A program made the translations under genes and the position numbers. From contig JADKID010000017.1 of NCBI GenBank assembly GCA_016721425.1, positions 1-64,000 of the forward strand: a stretch of 64,000 nucleotides of DNA. Reading direction: 5' to 3'. The notes beneath the pieces are model-generated. The model was not told the DNA's origin. It searched no databases and saw only the letters and a list, made by a program, of their open reading frames with translations. Below are positions 35,001 through 43,028 of the stretch, piece by piece; the first letter of the stretch is position 1; the number at the start of each line of letters is the position of its first letter. The stretch is from Bryobacterales bacterium (lineage in GTDB: Bacteria > Acidobacteriota > Terriglobia > Bryobacterales > Bryobacteraceae).

Positions 35001-36395
35001 CACGTTGTGCGCGGGGCCGGTCTGGTAGAAACCCTTGTGGAGCGGCGAGCCGTAGCCGACGGTACCGGCGTCGTGCGAAACATCGGCTGTGCCGAAGTAG
35101 GCCTCCCAGTTGAGCGCCTCGGCCTGGGCGTGGGAGGGATCGAGCTGGCCGTAGTGGAAATAGACCTGCCAGGCGCCGCGCTGGAGCACGGCCATGCGGC
35201 TGGATTCCAGGCTGCGGCTGGTGACGGGCGGCAGCGGGTGCGGGGCGGCGGCGGGGGGCGGCGGATCGAGCAGCGTATCCCAGTTGCGCTGGCCGGCGGC
35301 GGTTTCATTGCCGAGCCAGGTGGGGAAGAGGCGCCGCGTGGAGGCGAGCGCGCCGGGGTTGGGCCAGCGGTTGGTGACACCGGTGGAATCGGCCGGGGTG
35401 GGCAGGCGGGAATCCGGGAAGCGCAGGACGGAGGGGCCGAGCTGGAGATTCTCGGCGACGGCCATCTCGTGGCGCAGCTCGGCGCCGCGTCCGGCGAGCG
35501 CGGCCTCTTCGAAGAGGGGCATCAGCGCGGAGACGACGTAGTTGTTGTAGAGCAGCGATTGTTCGAGCCAGAGGGAATCACTCGTGATGCCGTCGGCGAT
35601 CTGGCGGCGGATGCCGTACTCGCCGTCGATAGCGCGTTTCCACAGTGCCTCGTCGTTGTTGTAGAGCGCGGCCATGCCCATGGCGGTGCGCTGCCAGCAG
35701 GCGATGTTGTGGACGCGCTGAAATGTCTCGTCGAGCAGCAGGGCCATGGGGCCAAACAATTTCTGCTGCCATTGTTTTTTGCGTTGCGGAGCGGCGAAGC
35801 CTTCCAGAGTGCGGGCGGCGCGGACGAAGCGCACCAGCATGTTGGCGTCGTCGAGGCTCTGGTGCATGAGGCGCGACTTGCTCTTGGAGGTCTGGATGGG
35901 CCACTTCTCGTAGTTGGCGGCGTAGAAATCGAGCTGGGCGGCGGCCCATTCGGCGTATTTCGCGTCGCCCGTCAGACGCCACAGGCGCGCGGCTTCCACC
36001 ACCTTTTCGCCGTTGCGCGTGCGGAAGCCGAAGACCCAGCCGCCGAAGACTTTGGCGGTGACGCCCTGGGGCGGCTCGGGGGTCCATTCGAGGAAGGCGC
36101 CATCGGACTCGCGCACGAAGTCATGCCACCAGCCGGCCACCCATTCGACGCGGTCGCGGCGGTGGGCGATCCAGTCGTCGGTTTCGGCGCGGCGGGCGGA
36201 GACCCAGGTCTTCCAGGCGGGGTCGCGCCGGGCGCGCTCCTTCGCGCCGGCCCAGTCTTCGATCGGGGTACGCAGCGGCGAGCCCTGGGCGTCGTAGACT
36301 TTCAGCTCGGGGAAGGTGCGCTCGGGTTCGGGCTTGGGAAAGCGCACCTGGGCCGTCGCAAGCGCACAGAGGAGGAGCAGGAAAACCCGGAGCAT
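32019..36395 (-). CDS. Fusion: heparinase II/III-like lyase joined to TonB-receptor barrel
   Basis: One uninterrupted 1458-residue frame, starting at the ATG at 36395 with a signal peptide (MLRVFLLLLCALATAQ). Residues about 20-620 look like a heparinase II/III or alginate-lyase-type enzyme. A helical domain has HQSLDDANMLVRFVRAARTL and HNIACWQRTAMGMAAL (His229), and a beta domain has NWEAYFGTADVSHDAGTVGY and HNVPLIDG (His463). A short linker around 635-665 (EEQIDTRAENQRKR) leads into an Oar-like receptor: NENVQFNLVDNNALKELNLR, SYFGAEFGN, then a barrel ending NTLNDGRTFRAAVTFGW. The carboxypeptidase-regulatory domain normal for such receptors is absent. The join at about 34,440-34,500 is in frame. 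It may be a true bifunctional protein or the scar of a deletion between two genes. Confidence 0.8.
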   Translation of the reverse strand: MLRVFLLLLCALATAQVRFPKPEPERTFPELKVYDAQGSPLRTPIEDWAGAKERARRDPAWKTWVSARRAETDDWIAHRRDRVEWVAGWWHDFVRESDGAFLEWTPEPPQGVTAKVFGGWVFGFRTRNGEKVVEAARLWRLTGDAKYAEWAAAQLDFYAANYEKWPIQTSKSKSRLMHQSLDDANMLVRFVRAARTLEGFAAPQRKKQWQQKLFGPMALLLDETFQRVHNIACWQRTAMGMAALYNNDEALWKRAIDGEYGIRRQIADGITSDSLWLEQSLLYNNYVVSALMPLFEEAALAGRGAELRHEMAVAENLQLGPSVLRFPDSRLPTPADSTGVTNRWPNPGALASTRRLFPTWLGNETAAGQRNWDTLLDPPPPAAAPHPLPPVTSRSLESSRMAVLQRGAWQVYFHYGQLDPSHAQAEALNWEAYFGTADVSHDAGTVGYGSPLHKGFYQTGPAHNVPLIDGLGQEKWEPGELLAFSSNEVSARQPKYRRNASAERRLTLDGESLVDSVKITTTDDASHRLGITLQLQGQVELPAGFEADPQFRLNPYWLDARTMTAGRELRLPVRIGALRFELKVEATAPMKVTRADVPDAPPARRHALYFEVEGREAAFTTTLTPSRQAALAEEQIDTRAENQRKRIEMNLLGAADTEGGESRRNENVQFNLVDNNALKELNLRVGTTATLVPEFKADRSYFGAEFGNVPAAPLHVAASKRPDSFHGELRWSHLNSVTSARTFFQAGDVQPAHENDYGFKVQTKAWRGAWVQLDGGQQHIRGQVNGNVLVPKADERTALATDPALRARVQQFLDAYPRQLPNRTDVNQRALNTNAPQRVNNDSAGVRIDQEVTAKDRLTAQYNFTAQDVDAFQLVAGQNPDTRIKGHRARLTWTRAWDSRTVVEGTMGFDRLGTLLVPEPNSVGQMISTGGLETLGPQAIIPLDRAMNLFRYAGIVRRAQGRHNFTAGFGIDRRQMNGAETDAHRGYFGFGNDFGRDSITNLRLGTPSQFVGSIGNIHRGYRNWESQFYAGDTWRLRPATTLTYSLRWQPVAVPNEVNHINTIPYSADLNNLAPSLGIAHRLPGHWGALRAAAGVQFGEIFPVTYSQVRFSPPGSVKFAVPAPDLLNPLANVAQAKGNVYALDPELATPYSYQYNASWELEVAKQWRVQLGYVGSRSHKLLLMWYKNRGRVVPGIPQTTATINDRRADQSIADYRWVLNGSRGYYDAARVSAVLPRWRGVTMEAAYWFSKAMDLGSAYTNTAYDADTRLSRSAYEFETRSDMKGLSTFDQPHAFLWRGSYSVWRGITVSGVVLLKKGTPFSISAGSDAPGYGNVDGNGPDRPNLLDPSILGRTVGNPDTSRALLPRSAFSYIQPTDPRGNLGRSTFRKGGIRNVNAAVFKSWSMDTRRRVTLRAEAVNLSNTPQFADPGLDLANGNFGQITNTLNDGRTFRAAVTFGW

Positions 36396-36407
36396 GTCAC
36401 TTGAGTC

Positions 36408-36413
36408 TATAAT
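36408..36413 (+). promoter_or_regulatory. TATAAT box close upstream of the PQQ dehydrogenase
   Basis: An exact TATAAT lies 12 bases before the ATG at 36426, in the 30-base gap between divergent genes. Transcription starting about seven bases downstream would give an mRNA with almost no leader, and no Shine-Dalgarno sequence is visible. I see no matching -35 at normal spacing. Confidence 0.4.
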
Positions 36414-36425
36414 GTCCAACACGAC

Positions 36426-38507
36426 ATGCTGGGCCGACTCACTCTCACTTTTACAATCCTGACGACCGTCTACGCGCAGGACTGGCCTGCCTATCACGGC
36501 GGTTTCGACAACGGGAAGCACTCCACGCTGGCGCAGATCACGACGGAGAACGTCTCGCGGCTGAAGCTGGCGTGGCGCTTCGATACGGGCGAGGCCGAGG
36601 CGGGCACGGAGATGCAATGCAATCCTCTGGTCATCCGCGGCGTGATGTACGTGACCACGCCCAAGCTGCGCGTGCTGGCGCTGGACGCCGCCACGGGCAA
36701 GCAGATCTGGCGGTTTGATCCGCATGGCAAGGACAAGGTGCCGGGGAGTTTTCGCAACCGCGGATTGAATTACTGGGAGGGCGGCGGCGAGGCGCGGCTG
36801 TACTTTGCCTCCGGGCCGTGGCTCTACGCATTGAATGCCAAGACCGGCCAGCCGGTGACGAGCTTTGGCGCGAAGGGCCGCGTGGATCTGCGGGAGAATC
36901 TGGGCCGCGACTCCTCGGCGCTGACCGTGACGCTGAGCACGCCGGGCGTTGTGTTTGAGGACAAGCTGATCATCGGGAGACTGGTGAGCGAGGGACTGCC
37001 GGCGGCGCCGGGCCACATCCGCGCCTACGACGTGCGCACGGGCGCGGTGAAGTGGATGTTCCGTACGATTCCGGCGCCGGGCGAGAAAGGCTATGAGACG
37101 TGGCCGAAAGACGCCCACACCTATACGGGCGGGGCGAACAGTTGGGCGGGCGTGACGCTGGACGAGAAGCGTGGGCTGGTGTTTGTGCCGACTGGCTCGG
37201 CGTCTTTTGATTTCTACGGGGCGAATCGGGCTGGCGACAATTTATATGCCAATTGTTTATTGGCGCTGAATGCCAGAACGGGCGAGCGGGTGTGGCATTT
37301 CCAGTTTGTGAAGCACGATGTGTGGGATCGCGATCTGCCCACGGCGCCGACGCTGGTAACGGTGCAGCGCGCCGGCAAGCCAGTGGACGCGGTGGCGCAG
37401 ATCACGAAGAGCGGCTTCGTCTGGGTATTTGACCGCGAGACGGGCCAGAGCCTTTTCCCGTTTGAGGAGCGCGATGTACCGCCCTCGGACGTGGATGGCG
37501 AAGTGCTGGCGCGGAAACAGGTGCTGCCGTTGAGACCGGCCCCGTTTGCGCGGCAGCAGATCACGGAAGACGTGGTGACCAACCGCACGCCGCAGGCTCG
37601 CGAGATTGTGCTGAGCCGGCTGAAGAGCTTGAAGAACGGACCGCAATTCACGCCACCGGGCCGCGAGGGGACGATTGTCTTCCCCGGCTTTGACGGCGGC
37701 GGGGAGTGGGGCGGCGGCACGTTTGATCCCGACACCGGGCTGTTCTATGTGAACGCCAATGAGATGGCGTGGATCCTGCGGTTGGTGCCGGCGCGGCGCA
37801 GCGGCGCGCAGAACGGGCGCACGCTGTATGTGCAGAACTGCGCGGGGTGCCACCGGGAAGACCTGGCAGGGAGCCCGCCCTCGTTTCCGTCGCTGAAGAA
37901 CCTCACGTCGCGCAGCACCGAAGCGCAGGTGATGGAGATCATGCGGAAAGGCGCGGGGCGGATGCCGGGCTTCGCGCGGCTGAAGGAGCCGGCGTTGAAC
38001 GCCATCCTGAGCTACCTGATGAAGGGTGAGCAGAAGGAAGTGATCCAGGAGGCAGCGGCGCCGTCGCCCCTGGACCAGAAGTACAACATGGACGGGTACA
38101 ACAAGTTTCTCGATCCCGACGGATACCCGGCCGTCTCCCCGCCGTGGGGGACCCTGAACGCGATCAATCTGAACACGGGCGAGTATGCGTGGAAGATCCC
38201 GTTTGGCGAGATCCCGGCGCTGGTGGCGCAGGGCGTGCGGCATACGGGATCAGAGAACTATGGCGGCTCGATTGTGACGAGCGGTGGGCTGCTGTTCATT
38301 GGCGCGACGAATCACGACGCCAAGTTCCACGCCTATGACAAGAAGACGGGCGCGCTGCTGTGGGAGTACACGATGGACGCAGCGGGCAACGCGACGCCGG
38401 CGATGTACGCGGTGAAGGGGCGGCAGTATGTGGTGATCGGCGCGGGCGGCGGCAAGTCCGGGACGAAGTCGGGCGGATCATACTACGCGTTCGCGCTGCC
38501 GGAGTAG
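36426..38507 (+). CDS. PQQ-dependent dehydrogenase with nested cytochrome c domain
   Basis: A 693-residue periplasmic quinoprotein with a signal peptide (MLGRLTLTFTILTTVYA). Its eight-bladed propeller shows typical tryptophan docking sequences (VLALDAATGKQIWRF, YDVRTGAVKWMFRTI, YDKKTGALLWEYTMD). A class-I cytochrome c insert sits between late blades at about residues 460-545, with the haem site NCAGCH and a methionine ligand candidate in GRMPGFARLKEP. The propeller resumes afterward (KYNMDGYNKFLDPDGYPAVS). This nested layout resembles membrane-independent sugar or alcohol quinoprotein dehydrogenases. The electron donor, an alcohol or aldose, is unspecified. Convergent with the next gene. Confidence 0.85.
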   Translation: MLGRLTLTFTILTTVYAQDWPAYHGGFDNGKHSTLAQITTENVSRLKLAWRFDTGEAEAGTEMQCNPLVIRGVMYVTTPKLRVLALDAATGKQIWRFDPHGKDKVPGSFRNRGLNYWEGGGEARLYFASGPWLYALNAKTGQPVTSFGAKGRVDLRENLGRDSSALTVTLSTPGVVFEDKLIIGRLVSEGLPAAPGHIRAYDVRTGAVKWMFRTIPAPGEKGYETWPKDAHTYTGGANSWAGVTLDEKRGLVFVPTGSASFDFYGANRAGDNLYANCLLALNARTGERVWHFQFVKHDVWDRDLPTAPTLVTVQRAGKPVDAVAQITKSGFVWVFDRETGQSLFPFEERDVPPSDVDGEVLARKQVLPLRPAPFARQQITEDVVTNRTPQAREIVLSRLKSLKNGPQFTPPGREGTIVFPGFDGGGEWGGGTFDPDTGLFYVNANEMAWILRLVPARRSGAQNGRTLYVQNCAGCHREDLAGSPPSFPSLKNLTSRSTEAQVMEIMRKGAGRMPGFARLKEPALNAILSYLMKGEQKEVIQEAAAPSPLDQKYNMDGYNKFLDPDGYPAVSPPWGTLNAINLNTGEYAWKIPFGEIPALVAQGVRHTGSENYGGSIVTSGGLLFIGATNHDAKFHAYDKKTGALLWEYTMDAAGNATPAMYAVKGRQYVVIGAGGGKSGTKSGGSYYAFALPE

Positions 38508-38508
38508 G

Positions 38509-39204
38509 TTAGTTGGCGGCCTTCTTGAGCTTGAGCGGAATGGCGTTGCCGTTCTGGCTCCAGGTGCCGGTGAGCTCCGTGCCTTCCTTGTTGAGCTCGG
38601 CTTCGTAGCCGCCGTTGACGGCCTTCACTTCCAGCGTGAGCTTGGCGTCTTTTTGCGTGATGGCGCTGACGGGGATCTCGGCGCCGCCCTGATCGACGCT
38701 GGTGAGGGTGGCGGTGGCGCCGGACTCAGCGTTGGTGATCTTCAGTTTCAGGCGGAGAGACATTCCGGCTTCGAGCGTGCCCTCCCAGGCGCCGGTGAAC
38801 TCCTTGGCGACGGCGGGGCTGGTCTTGGGCGTCTCTACCTTGGGATCGCCGGTGCGGGTGAGCTTGAAGGGCATGATGCCGGGGCCCTGGGCGAAGTCGC
38901 CGGTCATTGCCTTGCCGTCCTCGGAGATGGTTCCGGTAAAGGTGGGCTCGCCGGGGGCGCCTTTGACGCGGAAGGTCCACTTGCCGTTCTGAAAGGCGAT
39001 GGCTTCCAGGGGGAGACCGGTTGCGCCCTGAGCGGGGATGGCGAGGGAGCCGATCCAACCATTGGCGGATTTGTCGAGATCGACCTCGATGGCCATGGTG
39101 TTGTTGGGCACCTCGATCGCTCCGGTCCAGTGGCCTTTGGCGGCGTCCTGGGCGAAGATGGCGGGAGACATGGCGAGCAGGCCGATTAGGAAAGTTCGAT
39201 ACAC
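38509..39204 (-). CDS. Exported beta-rich hypothetical protein
   Basis: 231 residues from a GTG at 39204, which has an AAAGGAG eight bases upstream and gives the signal peptide MYRTFLIGLLAMSPAIFAQ. An in-frame upstream TTG would only add a weak basic leader. The mature part has two similar halves (HWTGAIEVPNNTMAIEVDLD, FTGTISEDGKAMTGDFAQG and AWEGTLEAGMSLRLKLKITN, ELTGTWSQNGNAIPLKLKK). These look like the small beta-sandwich repeat found at the N-terminus of some acidobacterial serine hydrolases, but no hydrolase is attached. Function unknown. Confidence 0.6.
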   Translation of the reverse strand: MYRTFLIGLLAMSPAIFAQDAAKGHWTGAIEVPNNTMAIEVDLDKSANGWIGSLAIPAQGATGLPLEAIAFQNGKWTFRVKGAPGEPTFTGTISEDGKAMTGDFAQGPGIMPFKLTRTGDPKVETPKTSPAVAKEFTGAWEGTLEAGMSLRLKLKITNAESGATATLTSVDQGGAEIPVSAITQKDAKLTLEVKAVNGGYEAELNKEGTELTGTWSQNGNAIPLKLKKAAN

Positions 39205-39234
39205 GGATGGCGCTCCTTTGTGCGCCACCAAATA

Positions 39235-40170
39235 TTACGAAGCCGGCGAGGTGGCTGTTCCCGGAGTTTTCCACGCTTCCAATCTCTCGGCCATGCGGCC
39301 GATTTCGTCGCCGCGGTGGAGCACCTCGCGCCAGCGCTCCGGAATGGCCTCCTCGCCGTAATACGCTCCGGCGATCTGGCCGTAGATGGCGCCGGTGGTA
39401 TCGGCGTCGTCGCCCAGGTTGACGGCCAGCAGCGCGCCATCCTCAAAACTTGTGGACTTGGCGAAGGCCCAGAGCACCGCCTCCAGGCTCTCCACCACGT
39501 AGCCGGTGCCGCGGATGGCGGGCGGCTCCTTGTGGAGGAACGAGCCTTGGCGGATTTCATCTATGCGCGACACGAGCGGCTGATGACGCCAGAAACCGGG
39601 CGCCAGCAACTCCTCTTTCGGGCAGCCGCGCAACGCGCCGCAGAGCAGCGCGGCGAAGTAACGGCAGGCATCGACGCAGGCGGGCGCGCCGTGCGTGGTG
39701 CGCGAGCTGCGCGCGGCCTCGTGGACGGCCTGCACCTCGTCGCGGGCGAACCATAACGCCACGGGGGCGAGGCGCATCAGGCTGCCGTTGCCGGCGGCGC
39801 GCGGATCGGTGGAGCCGCTGAAAGGATCACCCGTGGCCTCAAAGCGGCGCAGCGCAGCGGCGGTGGTGGTGCCGATGTCAAAACAGTGCCCGGTGGAGGA
39901 CCAGTGGCCGTGACGCCACCAGCGGACGTAGCGCTCCATCTGATCGCGGGCGTCGAAGGCGCGGCGCTCGATCAGGCTCTCGGCCAGGCAGAGGGCCATG
40001 GAGGTGTCGTCGGTCCACTGGCCTGGTTCGAGATGAAACGCGCCGCCGCCGGTCATTTCCGTGACGGGGGGAAACGAGCCGGGCGGCTGGAACTCGACGG
40101 CGGTGCCGAGCGCATCACAAACAGCGAGGCCGAGCAGTGCCCCGCGGAATCTCGCGATTGGGGAAACCAT
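39235..40170 (-). CDS. ADP-ribosylglycohydrolase-family protein
   Basis: A 311-residue protein starting at the ATG at 40170 (MVSPIARFRGALLGLAVCDA), with GAGG six bases upstream. Family motifs are the N-terminal RGALLGLAVCDALGTAVEF, the metal site TDDTSMAL, and the C-terminal metal motif VNLGDDADTTGAIYGQIAGA, which binds the Mg pair used to remove ADP-ribose or process related glycosides. Length is normal for the family (about 300). The target is unknown. It lies downstream of the Gfo/Idh/MocA gene across a palindromic intergenic repeat. Confidence 0.88.
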   Translation of the reverse strand: MVSPIARFRGALLGLAVCDALGTAVEFQPPGSFPPVTEMTGGGAFHLEPGQWTDDTSMALCLAESLIERRAFDARDQMERYVRWWRHGHWSSTGHCFDIGTTTAAALRRFEATGDPFSGSTDPRAAGNGSLMRLAPVALWFARDEVQAVHEAARSSRTTHGAPACVDACRYFAALLCGALRGCPKEELLAPGFWRHQPLVSRIDEIRQGSFLHKEPPAIRGTGYVVESLEAVLWAFAKSTSFEDGALLAVNLGDDADTTGAIYGQIAGAYYGEEAIPERWREVLHRGDEIGRMAERLEAWKTPGTATSPAS

Positions 40171-40206
40171 GCCCGGCCTCACTTCCATTGGGTTAGCAGT
40201 TTGGCG

Positions 40207-40261
40207 ACCGCTCCCTGACGGTCGCGGCTCGGAAACGGAGCTGCGGGTGTCAGGGAGCGGT
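40207..40261. repeat. Palindromic intergenic repeat (REP-like)
   Basis: The outer arms ACCGCTCCCTGAC (40207-40219) and GTCAGGGAGCGGT (40249-40261) are exact inverse complements of 13 bases. Between them is the GC-rich segment GGTCGCGGCTCGG...GGAGCTGCGGG. It occupies most of the ~100-base gap between two minus-strand genes. The motif with CTCCCTGACGGTCGCGGCTCGG resembles dispersed palindromic repeats seen in large acidobacterial and planctomycete genomes. Only one copy is in this window. Confidence 0.65.
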
Positions 40262-40271
40262 AGTCCTGTGC

Positions 40272-41531
40272 TTAGACGAACTTGTACTTGCCGGGCACCG
40301 GGAACGGCGTCGGCGCGTTCTGGCCGTCGTACTTCCACACTTCCTTTTTCGGCATGAGATCCTGCTGGGAGTTCATGATCATGTCCCAGGTGATCTTCTT
40401 GCCGGAGTAGGCGCTCTCGCGGCCCATGATGCAGGTGAGGGTGCTCTCGGCCACGTCCTTGCCCTCGTTGATGTAGGGTCCGTCGCCGCGGATGGACTTG
40501 TAGAGCTTGGTGTGCTCTTCCCAGTAGCCGGGGGCGCCCTGGGTCTGGTTGAGGGTCATGCGGCCCTTTGCACCCTGGATCACTTCTTCCACGCGCTGGG
40601 CGCTGCCGCTGGGGTACTGGCGGCAGTGGCTGGACATGTGGACGCCGTTGGCGTATTCGAAATCGGCCGAGATGTGATCGTAGATGTTGCCGTAGATGTC
40701 ATCCTGCGGGCGCCAGGCGGCGCCGCCGCTGGCGGTGACGCTGACCGGGGGGCCGCCCATGATCCAGTTGCAGACGTCGACGTTGTGGAGGTGCTGCTCG
40801 ACGATCTGATCGCCGCAGATCCAGAGATTGGAGTACCAGTTGCGGAGCTGCCATTCGAACTCGCCCCACTTGGGGTTGCGGCCGCCGCGCTGCTGGATGA
40901 CGGGGCTGCCCACCCAGTAGGCGTAGAGCGCGGTAACCTCGCCGAGGCTGCCGTTCTGAATGGCCTTCACGTTTTGCAGATAGAGCGGATCACTGCGCCG
41001 CTGGGCGCCGCTGACGATGGTGAGCTTCTTCTCGGTGGCCATCTTGGCGGCGGCGAGGGAGAGACGCACGCCGGTGGCGTCCACGCCGAAGGGCTTTTCG
41101 CAGAAGACGTGCTTGCCGGCCTCGATGACGGCGGCGAGGTGAGTGGGGCGCCAGCCGGGCGGGGTGGCGAGGAACACCACGTCCACATTGGTCTTGAGCA
41201 GCTTGCCGTAGGCGTCGAAGCCGACGAAGCGCATATCGGGCTCGACCTTGACGCGGGCGGCCATGGGGCCGGCCTTGAGGCGCTTGAGGCTGCCTTCGAG
41301 CTTGTCTTCAAAGGCATCGGCCATGGCCACGAGCTCGACGGCCGGATCGCCCTTGAACGCGTCGAGGACCGCTTGAGTGCCGCGTCCGCCGCAACCTACC
41401 AGCCCGATCTTGAGAGTCGACGGAGCCCAGCCTCGAACCAGTTCCGGTTTCACGATGGTGAAGGCGGTTGCAGCCGCCGCGGGGCCGGCGATAAACGACC
41501 GGCGGGATGTTTGGGAGTTCTTCATTTCCAT
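40272..41531 (-). CDS. Gfo/Idh/MocA-family oxidoreductase, Tat-exported
   Basis: A 419-residue NAD(P)-dependent oxidoreductase with a twin-arginine leader (SRRSFIAGPAAAATAFTI). The Rossmann motif is KIGLVGCGGRGTQAV. The catalytic-region signatures are HVFCEKPFGVD (containing the EKP motif) and VEQHLHNVDVCNWIMG. Such secreted enzymes, expanded in Acidobacteria and Planctomycetes, act on sugars or myo-inositol-like compounds. The start is either the first ATG at 41531 or the third residue's ATG at 41525. Substrate unknown. Confidence 0.88.
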   Translation of the reverse strand: MEMKNSQTSRRSFIAGPAAAATAFTIVKPELVRGWAPSTLKIGLVGCGGRGTQAVLDAFKGDPAVELVAMADAFEDKLEGSLKRLKAGPMAARVKVEPDMRFVGFDAYGKLLKTNVDVVFLATPPGWRPTHLAAVIEAGKHVFCEKPFGVDATGVRLSLAAAKMATEKKLTIVSGAQRRSDPLYLQNVKAIQNGSLGEVTALYAYWVGSPVIQQRGGRNPKWGEFEWQLRNWYSNLWICGDQIVEQHLHNVDVCNWIMGGPPVSVTASGGAAWRPQDDIYGNIYDHISADFEYANGVHMSSHCRQYPSGSAQRVEEVIQGAKGRMTLNQTQGAPGYWEEHTKLYKSIRGDGPYINEGKDVAESTLTCIMGRESAYSGKKITWDMIMNSQQDLMPKKEVWKYDGQNAPTPFPVPGKYKFV

Positions 41532-41614
41532 GTTGTCGGCACCTTAGCCTAGCGCCATTGTATAACTTGAAGCAGACGTACGGAGAATCGACTCCGAAAC
41601 GGATTGGAGAATCG

Positions 41615-43027
41615 ATGCGGCCCCAGGATATGAGTCCGGAAGAGTTTCAGAAGCATGGCCACGAGATTGTGGATTGGATCGCGGGGTATCTGAGCCATAC
41701 GCGCGACTATCCGGTGGCGCCGGATATGCAGCCGGGGGATCTGATCGACAAGCTGCCGGCCTCGGCGCCGGCGGAGGGCGAGCCAATGGAGGCGATCCTG
41801 GCCGATTTCGAAAAGCTGATTGTGCCGGCGCTGAATCACTGGAACCATCCACGCTTTCACGCCTATTTTTCGGTGAGTGCGTCGGCGGCCGGGATCCTGG
41901 GCGAGATGCTGGCGGCGGCGGTGAACGTCAACGGGATGCTGTGGAAGAGCTGCCCGGCGGCAGTGGAGTTGGAGGAGGTGACGCTGTCGTGGCTGCGGCA
42001 GTGGATGGGGCTGCCGCCGGAGTTTTTCGGCATCATTCACGACACGGCATCGAGCTCGACGTTTCACGCGTTGGGGGCGGCGCGGGTAATGGCGGATCCG
42101 GATCTGCGGCAACGCGGATCGAATCCGGGCTTCACGGTGTATTGCTCCGAGCACGCGCACTCCTCGATTGAGAAGGGTGCGTTGGCGCTGGGGTTCGGGC
42201 AGAAGAACGTGCGGAAGGTGGGGGTGGACGGTGAGTTCCGCATGAGGCCGGAGCTGCTGGCGGCGATGATCGCGGCGGACCGCGCCGCGGGCCTGCGGCC
42301 GTGCTGTGTGGTCTCGACGGTAGGCACGACGTCGGTGACGAGCGTGGATCCGGTAGCGGAGGTGCAGGCGATTGCGGAGCGCGAGGGGTTGTGGCATCAC
42401 ATCGACGCGGCCTATGGCGGGGTGGCGGCGATGCTACCGGAGAACCGCTGGATGCTGGCCGGGGCGGAGCGGGCCGATTCGCTGGTGGTGAATCCGCACA
42501 AGTGGCTGTTCACGCCGATCGACATCAGCGCTTTCTATTGCAGAAGACCCGACACGCTGCGCGAGGCCTACGCGCTGGTGCCGCCGTATCTGGCGAGCCA
42601 GGGCGATCCGCGGGCCGTGAATCTGATGGACTACCGGGTGCCGTTGGGCAGCCGGTTCCGCGCGCTGAAGCTGTGGTTTGTGATGCGCAGCTTCGGGTAT
42701 GAGCGGGTGTGCGCCATCATCCGCGATCACATGCTTTGGGCGCGGGAACTGGCGGCGGCGATTGAGGCCGATGCGCGGTTTGAGGTGGTGGCGCCGGCGC
42801 CAATGTCGCTGGTGTGCTTCCGGTACAAGGGCACGGACGAGGAGAACCAGCGGTTGATCGAACTGGTGAACCGGTCCGGGCAGGCGTTCCTGGCAGGCAA
42901 CCGGCTGAACGGGCAGTGGATGCTGCGGTTTGCGATTGGCAATCTGGGGACCACGCGGGAGGATGTATTCGAGACGTGGAGCAAGATCCAGGCTCTCGCC
43001 AGCGCGGGGCTGTGCGATCCTGGCTGA
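41615..43027 (+). CDS. PLP-dependent aromatic/aliphatic amino-acid decarboxylase
   Basis: A 470-residue group II decarboxylase. GGAGA just upstream supports the ATG at 41615. The PLP-binding lysine is Lys296 in VVNPHKWLFTPID. Other landmarks are HWNHPRFHAYF, the substrate-binding TASSSTFHALGAARV and WHHIDAAYGG. The HPRF..YF N-terminal pattern and overall length are those of aromatic-L-amino-acid (tyrosine/DOPA/tryptophan) decarboxylases, but single-sequence prediction cannot fix the substrate. Its stop is one base from the start of the carbonic anhydrase gene, implying coupled expression. Confidence 0.88.
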   Translation: MRPQDMSPEEFQKHGHEIVDWIAGYLSHTRDYPVAPDMQPGDLIDKLPASAPAEGEPMEAILADFEKLIVPALNHWNHPRFHAYFSVSASAAGILGEMLAAAVNVNGMLWKSCPAAVELEEVTLSWLRQWMGLPPEFFGIIHDTASSSTFHALGAARVMADPDLRQRGSNPGFTVYCSEHAHSSIEKGALALGFGQKNVRKVGVDGEFRMRPELLAAMIAADRAAGLRPCCVVSTVGTTSVTSVDPVAEVQAIAEREGLWHHIDAAYGGVAAMLPENRWMLAGAERADSLVVNPHKWLFTPIDISAFYCRRPDTLREAYALVPPYLASQGDPRAVNLMDYRVPLGSRFRALKLWFVMRSFGYERVCAIIRDHMLWARELAAAIEADARFEVVAPAPMSLVCFRYKGTDEENQRLIELVNRSGQAFLAGNRLNGQWMLRFAIGNLGTTREDVFETWSKIQALASAGLCDPG

Positions 43028-43028
43028 G

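Noticed and set aside
33444..36404. 986-codon plus-strand frame over the lyase/receptor fusion
   Set aside because: Composition is repetitive glycine/alanine/arginine with no motif; the minus strand holds clear lyase and barrel motifs.
36396..37118. Upstream extension of the fusion-gene frame to 37118
   Set aside because: The extension runs antisense through the PQQ dehydrogenase, is arginine/histidine-rich, and the ATG at 36395 gives a clean signal peptide.
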